From NCBI GenBank assembly GCA_025331125.1, contig JAOALB010000091.1, positions 167,635 to 231,634 on the forward strand: a DNA stretch of 64,000 bases, read 5' to 3'. Both the position numbers and the translations under genes were made by a program. The notes under the pieces are model-generated. The model was not told the DNA's origin. It ran no database searches and saw nothing but the letters and a program-made list of their open reading frames with translations. This DNA comes from Mycogone perniciosa. Lineage: Eukaryota > Ascomycota > Sordariomycetes > Hypocreales > Hypocreaceae. Numbering within the stretch: position 1 is the stretch's first letter; the number at the start of each line of letters is the position of its first letter. Below, one piece after another: positions 11,284 through 21,639 of this stretch.

Positions 11284-11866
11284 TGTTAAAAAGGAGGGCT
11301 AAAAAGCAAGGATTTTAGTGTATTTGGGTAACCTTCCTATCCTGGCTAGACCCGGAATTAGGCCCGACGCTAGGACCGAGCTCTGGAGGAACTTCGGTGT
11401 AAGTCAGGAAATTTCTGTTATCTTCAACGATAACAATTGAGCTAGGACCAGCTACCCCGCCTACACTAGACTTAATACAATAGGCATAATGGCTATTGTG
11501 AAAAATCTGACTAAAATGGTTTCCTGTTTGTATGGCCGTGAGTCGATTTGGACGATTTCCCATATAAATAAATTTTGCGGAAAATAGGAATAAGGCCACA
11601 AACCCAATTCTGCTGCTGCATTCTTATTATTTAGTCGGAGGACTATTGTAAAAGACAAAGCTATTGTTTATACAATCACTTCTATACTGGCCGTATATAC
11701 ACTAGATATTCTATAGCTTTTCAGCTATTAGATTAGTTACAATTCAATTGTTTATCCATTGTTAACCCAGTTAAACTCTCAGTCGTTTCCTTATTGCTGC
11801 GTTGTATACAGCTTCCTAGAAGCTGTATACATAAATAAGGTTTAGTATAACCTTTTTATTTTAATA
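11284..11866 (+). mobile_element. Solo LTR of the copia-1 family inserted into another LTR of the same family
   Basis: 583 bp bounded by TGTTAAAAAGG and TTTTAATA (originally ending CA, last C mutated). It is flanked by the 5-bp duplication TATAC at 11,279-11,283 and 11,867-11,871. The host LTR continues exactly after the duplication with CAGCTTCC. It is one of the least mutated copies in the window, retaining many G/C positions altered elsewhere. A solo LTR forms by recombination between the two LTRs of a full element. Confidence 0.9.
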
Positions 11867-11926
11867 TATACAGCTTCCTAGAAGCTATATATAAATAAGG
11901 TTTAGTATAACCTTATTATTTTAATA

Positions 11927-11941
11927 GGTTATAAGCCTGGG
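11927..11941 (+). other. Primer-binding site of the truncated copia-1 copy (half-tRNA iMet type)
   Basis: GGTTATAAGCCTGGG directly follows the LTR end. With one G-to-A change (GGTTATGAGCC) it is complementary to the anticodon stem-loop of initiator tRNA-Met (GGCTCATAACC), the priming mode known for Drosophila copia and yeast Ty5. The same motif follows the LTRs at 20,190 and, in reverse, at 27,666. Confidence 0.65.
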
Positions 11942-12398
11942 AGAGTTTTCTTTAAGTCTTTATTAGTAGATTCTTTTAGTAGTTACAGCACTTTACTTAG
12001 CGCTACTATAACACTTATAGCAGGTTTTTTTATAGTACTTATCCTAATACTTATATTAGTACTTTTAAAAGTTTTAGCTACCTAAAGCTATTTTTAGGCT
12101 TTTACTGCAAATACTATTACAGTTATAGTAATACTACTTATATTACTACCTCTATATACTATATAGTATATTCCCTATTTATATAAGATATAGGTCTGAT
12201 ATTAGCAGTATCAGTCGACCTATTAAGGCTTTTAGCAGCCCTATTTCTTTAATTAAAGATAATAGCTTTCTTTAGCAGTAAAGGGATTTATTTATTTAAG
12301 TATAAAATATAGAATAAAAGCTTTAAATATAAAGGGCTTTTATTAAAATAGTCAAGGTATAGTTAAAGGGTTAAAATAATACTATAACTTGGCTATTT

Positions 12399-12787
12399 TG
12401 TTAGGGGTAACTGATATACCCAATGTATTCACAGTCCTTCTTACTAGCCTACCCGAGTAAAGTTAATTGCTTATTTAAGCAACTACTAGATTAGGGAGGC
12501 ATAAGACTATAAAGATAAACAGATAGACCTAGTTTAATAAGAACTAACCCGCGTTCTCCCTTAATACACCACCCCTACCTGTGATTTCACAGCCGTTAAG
12601 GCGTAAAGAGGTAACCGTTGGTTGCTTTCGACTGCAGACATCATGATCAAATGATTCGCAGTATCTTTTAGTCCCTATATTACTCAATTACGGCTTCGTG
12701 GTTCTATCAAGAGCGCGGTTCCCGCGCTCCATTCCAGTTATTGTTAGTGTGTATGTGTATGTTTGGAGCGCTGATTCCCCCTCGACA
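12399..12787. mobile_element. Unrelated LTR-like segment, 389 bp, little mutated
   Basis: Starts TGTTAGGGGTAAC and ends CTCGACA, so it has TG...CA borders, and it keeps a fairly normal base composition unlike its surroundings. It contains a perfect hairpin, GAGCGCGG/CCGCGCTC (12,711-12,718 and 12,722-12,729, loop TTC). No target duplication is visible: TATTT precedes and AACTA follows. Both neighbours are truncated at its borders. A solo LTR at a rearranged junction fits best, but this is uncertain. Confidence 0.4.
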
Positions 12788-13753
12788 AACTATCCTTTTT
12801 ATTTAAACCCTGCAGCCTTTATTTAAAAAGTTTAGTATATCGCTTATATACGTTTTTCTTAATACACTAAATGTAGTTTAAATGCCCTGCAGCTGCTATA
12901 ATCTGTAACTAAAGCTCTGCCAGATAAAAATAAAAACCCTTTAGCTTTTTACTTACTTTATCTTTTTCTAGTTTAAACTTTTTCTGCTGCTTAAGTATAT
13001 ATATAACTAGAAAAGTTAATAGAAAGGTATAGAAAAGAGGAAAAGAGAGGAGTATATAAAATAGAGCGACTAAGACCCTATTGCAAAAACAGCTTTAATA
13101 TATATATTCGCTATACTTTAAAGAGTTATTTATTATTTAATAAACTAATTTCTTTTAAAAGTAAAAAGTATAAAGTATATTAATAGGATTGCCTTAAAAG
13201 AAATTAAAAAAATAAATAAAGTATACTTATTAGATTTATAAGCGCAAGGTTTAGCAATATAATCTATTATAGTGTTAGTATAAGAAAAGTAAAAAGAATA
13301 AACGGATAAAACTTATAAAAGAATTAATAGGTTTTAAAGATAAAATTAATAGGAGGGGGATATTATATTATAACCTAACTATATTAAAGACCTAGTTATA
13401 AAATTACAGTAAAATATCGGAACCTTTAGCTAATTACTAATAGATTATAGCTATAAATGTAATTTTATAAAAGGGATTACTATATAAAACTGTAATCCTA
13501 AATTAACAGGATTACTATAGTTTAAATAATCTAAATATATTTATTATATATCTCCTTTATATATAAAACTAAATAAATTATAGTTATTTAGTATAGTTAC
13601 TTAAATAGTTATTAATAAATTGCATTTACTTAAACTACTTATTCTATAGAATAGTAACTATATTACCTTGCTTAGTATTTATCCCTAACCTCTCTATTAA
13701 TATAAACCCACGAACCTCGGTTTAACTGTTGAGAATTAACCCGGATCGTTATA
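12788..13753 (+). mobile_element. 3' fragment of a gypsy-X family element with its 3' LTR
   Basis: 12,788-13,080 matches the reverse complement of gypsy-X internal DNA around 28,320-28,620. A purine tract AGGAGGGGGAT (13,351-13,361) ends just before a 388-bp LTR (13,366-13,753) that starts TATTATAACC and ends GGATCGTTATA. This is the reverse complement of the 388-bp gypsy-X LTRs and exactly the same length. The 5' part of the element is missing. Plus orientation. Confidence 0.75.
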
Positions 13754-14225
13754 TATTTAAATACGTATATTAAATAACTATAACTATATTACCCTACTTA
13801 GTATTAATTCCTTACCTTTTTATTAATATAAACCTATAAACCTTACTTTATCCCTTAAGAATTAACCTAGATTATTATAAATATAAAAAAGACTAAAACT
13901 GTCTAAAAGGAGAATAGCAGTAAATATACAAGTAAATAATCGTCAAGGTCTAAAAGCTAACTATATTAATTTTTAACCTTCCTTTAAAAGAGAGCGATTC
14001 TGCTTTCTTTTATACTTAACTAGTCTACTGCAAGGGACTAGCTCCCCTCCAGTCCTCTATCTAGTCATTTTATCTTGCAGCAGCGCCTCCTTTACATTAT
14101 CCTGCATTTTGTTTTATAGCATAGCCTCCTTTATATCCCACTTGTCTTATAATAGACTCTCCTTGCGTTTCCCTCTTTATCCCTCTTTGGCTTATAACAT
14201 CTTCGATATGGTCGGGTCGTTACAG
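13754..14225. repeat. Further gypsy-X type LTR fragments
   Basis: 13,780-13,879 repeats the terminal 100 bp of the preceding LTR (ACTATATTACC... to TTATTATA). 14,195-14,225 (CTTCGATATGGTCGGGTCGTTACA) matches the opposite LTR end seen at 33,915-33,939 and 62,050-62,076. The pieces are truncated, with no clear duplications. The segment between is AT-rich with a C/T-rich stretch. Confidence 0.45.
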
Positions 14226-14615
14226 ATTAAGGAAACCTATATACTATAACACTATACTTACGGCCTAGAAAGGCCACGAATTATGCAAGTTGCTAATCCA
14301 AGACATAGAGCAATGAAGCTGTCATTTCTCAATTAACAGGTCAATGGTACCATTTGATTATAGTCAATGCAAAGAGGCAGACGGCGCAACGGTGATCCTC
14401 CCAAAAGTCAGATGTGTTATGTAAAAATAGGTGATCGGAGTTCGGATCTATCTAATAAAGAGGCCTTATAAAGCCCAAGACCTAAGAAAGTAACTACCTA
14501 AAAGAGAATGGATGAGCGCAATAGGGGAATGACCACTTCCCCCGTCAAAATACTCTGGGAGAACAAATAAAGCCTCGAATAAGATACCCATAGCATTGAA
14601 ATGCTCTTTACCTCT
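14226..14615. other. Intergenic, 3' flank of the secreted protein gene
   Basis: Normal-composition DNA between the repeat block and the stop codon of the 141-residue secreted protein gene. No gene or repeat recognised. Confidence 0.5.
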
Positions 14616-15041
14616 TTATTTAGAGATAGGCCAGTAATATACAAAACACTTATAAGCCTTGAATGCAACCCCGTGGTTATGAGCGCAGTTAGGCTGAACA
14701 CCCGTTTTAACAGCGTACGTATTGTGGTCTGACGCAACAGGGTAATCCGAGCAATCTTCTTTTTGATAAAAGGTGCATGAACAGGCCCATTCATTGAAGC
14801 AGTTTGCGATGTTGGCACTCAATGTCCCTGCAACAGCGAATTTATGGCACTGGATCCGTTCATTAGGGTCGTAGGGAGCTACTATCTGCTCGCCGGCGTA
14901 TTGAGAGCAGCCGTTATCCCTGTAGTATTGGATTTTCATGGTTTTCATGTCTGGTATAACGCTTTTGTCCGCTGCCGAGGGCTGTATGCCTAAGGAAAGA
15001 AGGGCTCCTAGAAGAGCCAATTGTAAACTGAGCTTTGTCAT
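14616..15041 (-). CDS. Small secreted cysteine-rich protein, 141 aa, effector candidate
   Basis: A single-exon frame with a clear signal peptide: a Lys after the start, a hydrophobic core LSLQLALLGALLSLG, and a likely cleavage after PSAA near residue 24. The mature part of about 117 residues has eight cysteines (45, 65, 81, 87, 89, 97, 119, 132), enough for four disulfides, with a tight CxC pair at 87/89. I do not recognise a named family. The overall pattern is that of apoplastic effectors or antimicrobial-type secreted proteins of fungi. The frame has no stop or frameshift although it lies less than 500 bp from heavily RIP-mutated repeats, which suggests selection keeps it. A TATAAAAA on the minus strand (15,183-15,175) lies about 135 bp upstream of the start. 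Function unknown. Confidence 0.78.
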   Translation of the reverse strand: MTKLSLQLALLGALLSLGIQPSAADKSVIPDMKTMKIQYYRDNGCSQYAGEQIVAPYDPNERIQCHKFAVAGTLSANIANCFNEWACSCTFYQKEDCSDYPVASDHNTYAVKTGVQPNCAHNHGVAFKAYKCFVYYWPISK

Positions 15042-15174
15042 CGTGAATTATTTGTGAAGGTTGAGAAATCAAGATAATAGATCAAGTAGAGAGACAGGAT
15101 AAGTTAAAGTAGGCGAAGACATAGAGAAACCAGCCAAGATAAACGGGACTAAGGAAATAGAAATTATGATGGGT

Positions 15175-15183
15175 TTTTATACT
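15175..15183 (-). promoter_or_regulatory. Candidate TATA box of the secreted cysteine-rich protein gene
   Basis: The minus strand reads GTATAAAAACC here, about 135 bp before the start codon at 15,041, a plausible distance for a fungal promoter. Motif seen, function inferred. Confidence 0.45.
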
Positions 15184-16088
15184 TGTTATCGGAATGTAAG
15201 AATTAATTGCTTAGAATTAAATCGGAACCCTTGGAAGTAGAGCACTTTGTAATAGTTTGATACAAACAAATCGGGCGATACTGATCCTACTAGGGGGCCG
15301 CAGGATCAATACCCACAAACACCTTATTCGTTCATATCATCCTGAATTGTTAACTCTTCCTCGTATTCCTTATCCTAGATCTACGACCTGACATTCATAA
15401 TTAAGTCCCCGGAGGATTCGCGAATTCGTAATAAGTTAAAGCGATTTTATCCCTACTTCTACCTTGAGTTTCCTGCTACCTTTTTACACTATAACGGGCT
15501 AGTATATTTCTAAAGCCATCTTTGCCTCCGCCGTGATAGACATAGTATAGTCTAGTCTAAACTTTTGCACTGGGTCTCAAAAGGTCACAATAGATTGGAT
15601 GTTCTAGCAGCTGCTAGAAACAAAAACCCACCTTAGCGCAATACGAGCCAAGTGCGGATGTTGCTGGATCGCTCTTAAGGACCGACGTTCCCGACCACCC
15701 CAGTCCACCGGTACGGTGGACTGAGTTTTGTTTTTGTTGTCTGGCAAGTTGCTTTCCTTTGTTGCGTTGTCAGTAGTATTGGAAAGAGGTGATTGGCGAT
15801 TGGCTTCTGCCATTGGAACAAATAACAAATAGATCGTATTGTGCAAATGTTTCTCTGCTGACAAGTTCGCAACAACGCTCCTGTTCTGAAACTTGCTCCT
15901 TAGCGTAGGCTTTTGCGTAGGGTCATCTCCCGAGGACTAGTTGGACTAGTTAGACGCGTGAATGATGTGTCGTCTTTTGCGAAGATTTGCTTTGATGCAT
16001 GGAGGCTCCTTTAGCAGAAATTCTACGAGTAAATCCTTAAGGCTTAATCTCGTTATCTTTCCAATTGCTATTGCCACCGCCATTATTA
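15184..16088. other. Intergenic with a short GC hairpin, no gene recognised
   Basis: About 0.9 kb of ordinary composition. CAGTCCACC (15,701-15,709) and GGTGGACTG (15,715-15,723) form a 9-bp stem with a 5-base loop. An 86-codon open frame on the minus strand here (15,864-15,604) has no recognisable features and overlaps another frame, so I do not call it. Confidence 0.45.
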
Positions 16089-16919
16089 GGGGGGTCTCAA
16101 AAACGACCATCCCCGTCCCTTTCCATTAGGACAGGGGGGACGCCGAGCAGCAAATTACGCTTTGGTTCGCAAAAAAAAAGTACACGGAAGCCCGGCTAAT
16201 TTATATAATAGCATAAGTAGATTCTTTATCTACATAGAATTCAATACTCGCATACAAACATGACATCATCAACGACAAGAATTATTATCATGCACACTCC
16301 TGCACCAGAATAGTCTTTGAATTCAGCCATTTTTGGGATGCGGATAGAGGAGTCTGTAAAGAAGCCATCGTCAAGGTTTGATGCAAAACAGTTGAGTTTT
16401 GGAAATGCTGTAATGTATTGAAGCTGTAGTAATTGTTGTGATCTTGGTGTTATGCAGAAACATATATCTACTTTTATTTACGAAGTACCCGTTGGTCTAG
16501 TACTTCGTGAATACCAACTAAAAGGACTTCGCCTTTTAGTTGGGCATAAAATCTCTGAGCCACCTCAATACCCGGGCCAGGAACAGGTTTATATGGGGCT
16601 CCCCATAGGGAGGTGTTAGTGCATAGGTCAAAAATCCAAATCGATAATTTTCGCAAAAATGGAAAATGTACTCAGCCGACCACCCATTTTATATAAGTGG
16701 CTCGGGTACTGAGGTGGCTCAGAGATTTTATGCCCAACTAAAAGGCGAAGTCCTTTTAGTTGGTATTCACGAAGTACTAGACCAACAGGTATATATGGAG
16801 TAGGAATTAATTATATAGTAACCCGAAGTAGCTTTTTTTTTTTACGAACCAAAACGTACTTTGCTACTCAGCCACCCCCCGTCCTAGCTAGGGCGGGGAT
16901 GGTCGTTTTTAAGACCCCC
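16089..16919. mobile_element. Inverted-repeat DNA element (MITE-like), 831 bp, TA target site
   Basis: Terminal inverted repeats of about 90 bp: 16,089-16,180 reads GGGGGTCTCAAAAACGACC onward, and the reverse complement of 16,919-16,830 reads GGGGGTCTTAAAAACGACC onward, including a shared A-tract. TA dinucleotides flank both ends (16,087-16,088 and 16,920-16,921), consistent with a Tc1/mariner-type target duplication. There is no transposase frame, so it is non-autonomous. It hosts a second inverted-repeat element. Confidence 0.75.
16488..16789. mobile_element. Foldback/MITE element nested in the larger MITE, 302 bp
   Basis: Two nearly perfect 87-bp inverted arms, 16,488-16,574 and 16,703-16,789, surround a 128-bp centre and are flanked by TA on both sides (16,486-16,487 and 16,790-16,791). 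Each arm contains its own palindrome, CCAACTAAAAGG/CCTTTTAGTTGG. The TA flanks and near-identity of arms indicate a fairly recent insertion into the outer element. No coding capacity. Confidence 0.8.
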
Positions 16920-17646
16920 TAGTACTAGTTATTTACTGCTACTATAAGTATATTTCTAGGTAATCGCTTTAGACAGTTAGCTTCATCCTTTAGGATGTTC
17001 TTAATTCGCGATCAAGGTTATTGTTTTATGATGTACTGATAGACATGTAGCCCTGTGTCGCGAAAAATAATACCATATAGAAGCTCGCAAGTTAATACTG
17101 TATAGCAGGGGGGGGGGGTGCAGTTACGAACTGACCCATGTCTTTCGTCCCCAACTTCATCACCAGTCTGTCCTGGATAAGCCTACCTAAGTACCTAATG
17201 TCGTGCAAAAACGAGGCCGTAATTGCCATCGAGCAATTACGCCTTATGTATCACACCTAAGAAGTGCAAACGCGGTCAACCACCGGAATAAATAAACGTC
17301 GAACCAACATCTGCTGGTCTTATTGCATCGCATTGTGCGTATTCGCCTATCATATCTTCTCTCACGCGATCACATTAGGGCTGTATCCACAGCATTATTT
17401 CCTGTATTACGACTGATGCCGGCTTTCGGCTTCCCCTAGACTTAGTTTTCCAGTTAGCTTCAATTGAGAGGATTCCTCGCGTATGACTGTTAAGCCCATC
17501 GGTTGATCTGGCATATTGCCTAAAAGCTGTCAAATCACCATTCGACCTCTGACAACTTTGGATAAAAGTAAGACAAGATCTCTATCTATTTATACATTTA
17601 CTATAGGAATTTTCAATCCCCCCCCGCCCCCCCAATACTACTAACT
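16920..17646. other. Intergenic with G and C homopolymer tracts
   Basis: No gene recognised. Contains a run of ten G near 17,107 and an interrupted run of C (8 + 8 around one G) near 17,618-17,635 immediately before the cytochrome b5 frame. Confidence 0.45.
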
Positions 17647-17898
17647 TGGGATGACTACGTTCAGCGTGCTGAAAATAGCGAGGACCTCATTGCTATAATT
17701 GGGGTGGTGTATGAAGTTTCGAGCTTTTCAAATAATCACCCTGAAGGCCCGAATGTTTTCGCTTCAGCTCTTGGCAAAGACCCCACAGCAGCTTTCAACG
17801 GCGGCGTCTACAACCATTCACACAATGCGCAGAGCCTTCTTGCACTACTTAGATTCGCCATCATAAGAGGAGGGGGTAGGGTAGTGGCAGTAATGTAG
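17647..17898 (+). pseudogene. Cytochrome b5 heme-binding domain fragment
   Basis: A single open frame of about 83 residues begins WDDYVQ at 17,647 and ends at the stop 17,896-17,898. It carries the b5 fold signature in order: GVVYEVSSF, the first heme-ligand motif as HPEG (normally HPGG), GKDPTAAF, a second histidine in YNHSHNA, and a closing LLRFAIIRGG. This is close to b5 domains fused to fungal flavin dehydrogenases or standing alone. No start codon with a sensible context and no partner domain were found on either side. A branch-like TACTAAC followed by TTCAG at 17,638-17,662 could be the end of a lost upstream intron. I read it as a gene fragment in an island between repeat blocks. A very short free-standing b5 protein is possible but less likely. 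Confidence 0.6.
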
Positions 17899-19136
17899 GC
17901 GCAAGGAGGAGAGTGAAGGAATCTGGGAAGGATCCAAGCCACAGAACAACTAGGGCCTAGTAGTTAGAGAGCAGTTCACTCTTTTTGCACTTGGGTGGAG
18001 TCTCGGCTAGTTGTCGTAGCCATAACGCGTAAGACGGTACTCCGTATTTTGTACTCCGTAGAAAGATTCCGTTTTAATGGCGGGCCACATGACCCAAAAA
18101 TAGCAGGGTGGTTGGTTATCCTTCGAATATGGAATATGGAACTGCGAGACTCCAAATCTTGAGATAATGGGCGTAAAAAAAACAAAAACATTGAACTCAA
18201 GATAAGGGTCTGACAGAATCCCGTATAATCCAATGGATATGGTCGTATGCGCCAATGTGTTAATCCCATTCAGGTTATCTCATGACGACATGGGAAACAT
18301 ATTAGTGATGAAGACAATGCGCGAGGTGTCACTTACAATGATAGTGAGCTTCATGACCGCGGGCTCAGTCGTCTTCACTCTCACAAAAGGCCATATGGTG
18401 CTCCAACTACAGCACCTTGACAAGTGAACCAGAGCCGGCTGTTCTAAGGCCTCGGTCGTTGGTGGGAATGCTACTTATCATAGCGCTTACTTTCCACAGA
18501 GTTTACCTTTTCCTGCTTTGCATCAAATTGTTGCTTATCGACGGTGGAGCTCGTGAGGTCAAACTTCCTACTCATGAATCAGCATCAAGTTTGCCAGCCT
18601 ATGGTGAGCGAACTGGCCTCAGTCTTGGGTTAGGAGCAAGAAAGAATAGGCTGTTTGGTATTCCTTGAGTTGAACAATCGGGTTCGGGGATGCGCAACGG
18701 CTGAAAATAATAGTATGGGAGGTCTACGATGATGGGAGAACTTCCACTTGCCTCCTTTTCAGAGGCACGTAACCCGCTCTTCTGATATCATAGATTTGGC
18801 ACTACTGTTGTTGTGAGCAGAGTGGAGCTAGGGAGTCATAGCTGGGACGAAGGGGGCATAAAGGTAAGGTCTCTGGAGGTCTCCAAACAGAATGCATAAC
18901 AGCCAGTGTTCGCTAGTCACCACCGATTGGCAGCGATAACCAGAGATATCAGAAATTAAGGGAGAAATATGAAATAGAAGGAAACCGTGGCTCAATTTGG
19001 GATATATATAGCACAACATCAGAGACCCAGGAAGTAAGCGGTTAGACAAGTCAATTAGAGGAATTGACAGAGACGAAATGAAGGTGCCGTGTTCCTGACC
19101 AATTAGATGTAGTTCTACCTAACTATATTGTAGCGT
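17899..19136. other. Island DNA without recognisable gene
   Basis: Normal composition to about 19,085. A 64-codon frame (18,233-18,427, +) and others are too short and unlike known proteins to call. A direct repeat of GTACTCCGTA occurs near 18,037 and 18,051. From about 19,100 the sequence turns AT-rich as repeat Z begins. Confidence 0.45.
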
Positions 19137-19609
19137 TACAAGATATCTATTAAGCTTCCCTCCTATACCTATAGGTACCCGACCTTTTAAGGGCCTATTT
19201 GTTAAAATTTATAACCTTTTAATTAACTATTGATAAAAATAAACTTAATAAATACTTTTTTACTTTATTTTAATATTTAAAGAAAAATAAAAAATACTAT
19301 TAAACTTTAAATAAATAAAAATAATTAAATTTTATTAATATTAAATAAATAATTAGTAAATAATTTTAAAGAAAAGTATTTTTTTATTTTTAAAATAAAA
19401 AGAAATTATATTTTTTTATAAGTATTTAAAGAATACTACTCTGTATATTAATAATAAATATATTAAAATTAATATTTTTAAATTTATAGTTTTTTTTAAA
19501 AGAAATTTAAAAATCTTTTTTTTAAATTAAATAAATAAAAGTATTTATTTGTAATAATAAAAAAGAATTTATTATAATTTATAAAATTATTATTTAAATT
19601 TAAGACATT
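19137..19609 (+). repeat. Repeat Z copy 2, 5' part, interrupted by copia-1
   Basis: Matches the start of copy 1 at 9,330 and is cut at 19,609 by the copia-1 LTR. The five bases ACATT (19,605-19,609) recur as ATATT just after the copia-1 3' LTR, where repeat Z resumes. Heavily AT-biased, no frame. Confidence 0.6.
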
Positions 19610-20190
19610 TGTTAAAAAGGAGGGCTAAAAAGCAAGGATTTCTGTGTAATTGGGTAAGCTTCCTATTCTGGCTAGACCCGGAATTAGGCCTAACGCTAGG
19701 ACCGAGTTCTGGAGGAACTTTAGTGTAAGTTAGGAAATTTCTGTTATCCTTAACAATAACAATTAAGCTAGGACTAGCTATCCAGCTTACCCTAGACTTA
19801 ATATAATAGGTATAATGGCTATTGTGAAAAATCTGACTAAAATGGTTTCCTATTTATATAGCTGTAAGTCAATATAGCCGATTTCCTATATAAATGAATT
19901 TTGCGGAAAATAGGAATAAGGCTATAAACCTAATTCTGCTGCTATATTCCTATTATCTAGTTAAAGGACTATTATAGAATACAAAGCTATTATTTATACA
20001 ATTACTTTTATACTAGCTATATATATACTAGATATTCTATAGCTTTCTAGCTATTAGTTTAGTTACAATTTAATTGTTTATTTATTATTAACCTAATTAA
20101 ACTTTTAGTTATTTCTTTATTACTGTATTATATATAGCTTCCTAAAAGCTATATATAAATAAGGTTTAGTATAACTTTATTATTTTAATA
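19610..20190 (+). repeat. copia-1 5' LTR, 581 bp
   Basis: Begins TGTTAAAAAGGAGGG and ends TTTTAATA, the final CA now TA. Same length as the 3' LTR at 45,683-46,263 and the solo LTR at 29,469-30,049. Differences between copies are mainly C/T and G/A. Confidence 0.88.
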
Positions 20191-20205
20191 GGTTATAAGC
20201 TTAGG
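20191..20205 (+). other. copia-1 primer-binding site
   Basis: GGTTATAAGCTTAGG directly after the 5' LTR, corresponding to the complement of the initiator tRNA-Met anticodon region after G-to-A and C-to-T decay. It supports copia-type half-tRNA priming. Confidence 0.6.
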
Positions 20206-20712
20206 AGAGTTTTCTTTAAGTCTCTATTAGTGGATTTTTTTAATGGTTATAGTATTTCCCTTAGCGCTACTATAGTACTTATAGTAGGTTTTTATAGTGT
20301 TTATTTTAGTGATTATATTAATACTTTTAGGATTTTTGGCTATTTAAAGCTATTCCTAGGCTTTTACTGTAAATACTATTATAGTAATAGTAATATTATT
20401 TATATTACTATTTTTATATACTATATAGTATATTTGTAACAATCTAGGTTTGTTTTTAACAGTTAAACCAAGGTTTATAGGTTTATATTAATAGAGAGGT
20501 TAGGGATAAATACTAAATAAGGTAATATAGTTACTATTTTATAAAACTAGTAGTTTAAGTAAATAATTATATATTAATAATTGTCTAAATAACTATCTTA
20601 AAGATTATAACTTATTTAATCTTATATATAAAGGAGATATATAATAAATATACTTGAATTGTTTAGATTATAGCAATCCTAATAATCTAGGATTATGGTT
20701 TTATATAGTAAT

Positions 20713-20986
20713 TGTCGCGGAGCGCAGTACAGCTATATAAAGTATAGAGAGAAATAGGAATAAAGCTTGATTCTAGTAATAAATATACTGTAATAGCCTC
20801 GCTATATATATATATAGTTAATATAAAGGAAAACGTAGAATATATACGTTATAAGCGCCTATACAGTCTAATATATCGCTTATACAATATATATATTAGC
20901 TAATATTTACTATATAAGCAGATAAAAGCTCCTTAATGCTAATAAACGCTAATAAATAGTAGGTCTTTAGCCTATTTAACCTAATA
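20713..20986 (-). repeat. copia-2 3' LTR, 274 bp
   Basis: Left LTR of copia-2, its 3' LTR because the element is reversed. It matches 27,667-27,940 over its whole length with mainly transition differences. Confidence 0.88.
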
Positions 20987-21639
20987 TACCCCCCAGTTAA
21001 TAAAGCTATTCTTAATGCTTTATTAACTGCTATCCTAGTTTATTTATAGTATTATAACTATTTAGCTGCACTTTTAAAGCTTTTTTTACTTAATTAAAAG
21101 CTCTTTTATTATAAATATATATTGATATTTTATTATTAAAGTAAAAAGGATATAAATACTATAGCTATTATTAATCTATAATAATAAAGAGTTAAATAAT
21201 AAAGCTCCTTAAACAGGTAAATTAATCTTAAATAGTTAAAATAGGTATATTAACTGTCCTTTAGCCCTATTCCTCGCTTTTTTTCTTTAATTATTAATAT
21301 TATTATTATTATTAATAATAGCAGTATTAGCAGTATTAATATAGCTTTAGTAAATATTATACTTTTTATATATTCTTTTTATAGTGCGCTTTTATTAGCT
21401 AATAATAAAATCGCAAAATAAAAATACCTTTTTAATTAAGTGTAATTACAGTTGCCTTTTAAAGGTAGCTTGTTATAGCGTTAGTTATCCTTAGGCGGCC
21501 ACGCCTACTGCTGCTCTTATACTAGCTACTGCTCTTATACTAGCTCTTACTCCGGCTAGTCTAGTTTCTATTACTGCGCTAGCTAGTCTAATTACTTAGC
21601 CTCTCTTTTATCTCGAGTTAAGGCTTGCTAGGAATTGCG

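Larger units (their letters stand above)
10759..12398 (+). mobile_element. Truncated copia-1 family element: 5' LTR (split) plus about 470 bp of internal region
   Basis: The LTR starts TGTTAAAAAGGAGG at 10,759 and runs to 11,283, is interrupted by another LTR (11,284-11,866), and resumes 11,872-11,926 after a 5-bp duplication, giving 580 bp in total. It is followed at 11,927 by GGTTATAAGCC and internal sequence that parallels the copia-1 copy at 20,191-20,434 and 33,945-34,170. The similarity stops near 12,398, where different DNA begins, so the rest of the element is gone. Plus orientation. All coding potential is destroyed. Confidence 0.8.

Noticed and set aside
11315..11599. 94-codon minus-strand open frame inside the copia-1 type LTR, also present at 29,500-29,784
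   Set aside because: Open only in the two least mutated LTR copies and lying wholly within a non-coding LTR; frames in other copies are broken and it lacks any domain. Similarity between the two reflects LTR identity, not coding selection.
9200..14225. AT-rich block considered as mitochondrial DNA insertion
   Set aside because: Contains LTRs with target duplications, purine tracts and primer sites and C-to-T/G-to-A decay of retroelement codons, which mark nuclear RIP-affected transposons; no mitochondrial genes or tRNAs seen.
15604..15864. 86-codon minus-strand open frame
   Set aside because: No signal peptide, domain or plausible context; overlaps another frame of similar length and contains a hairpin-coded stretch.
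16474..16656. 60-codon minus-strand open frame
   Set aside because: Falls across one arm and the centre of the nested foldback element, so it is a consequence of the inverted repeat.
18233..18427. 64-codon plus-strand open frame
   Set aside because: Too short, unlike any family I know, and no intron signals that would extend it into a gene.
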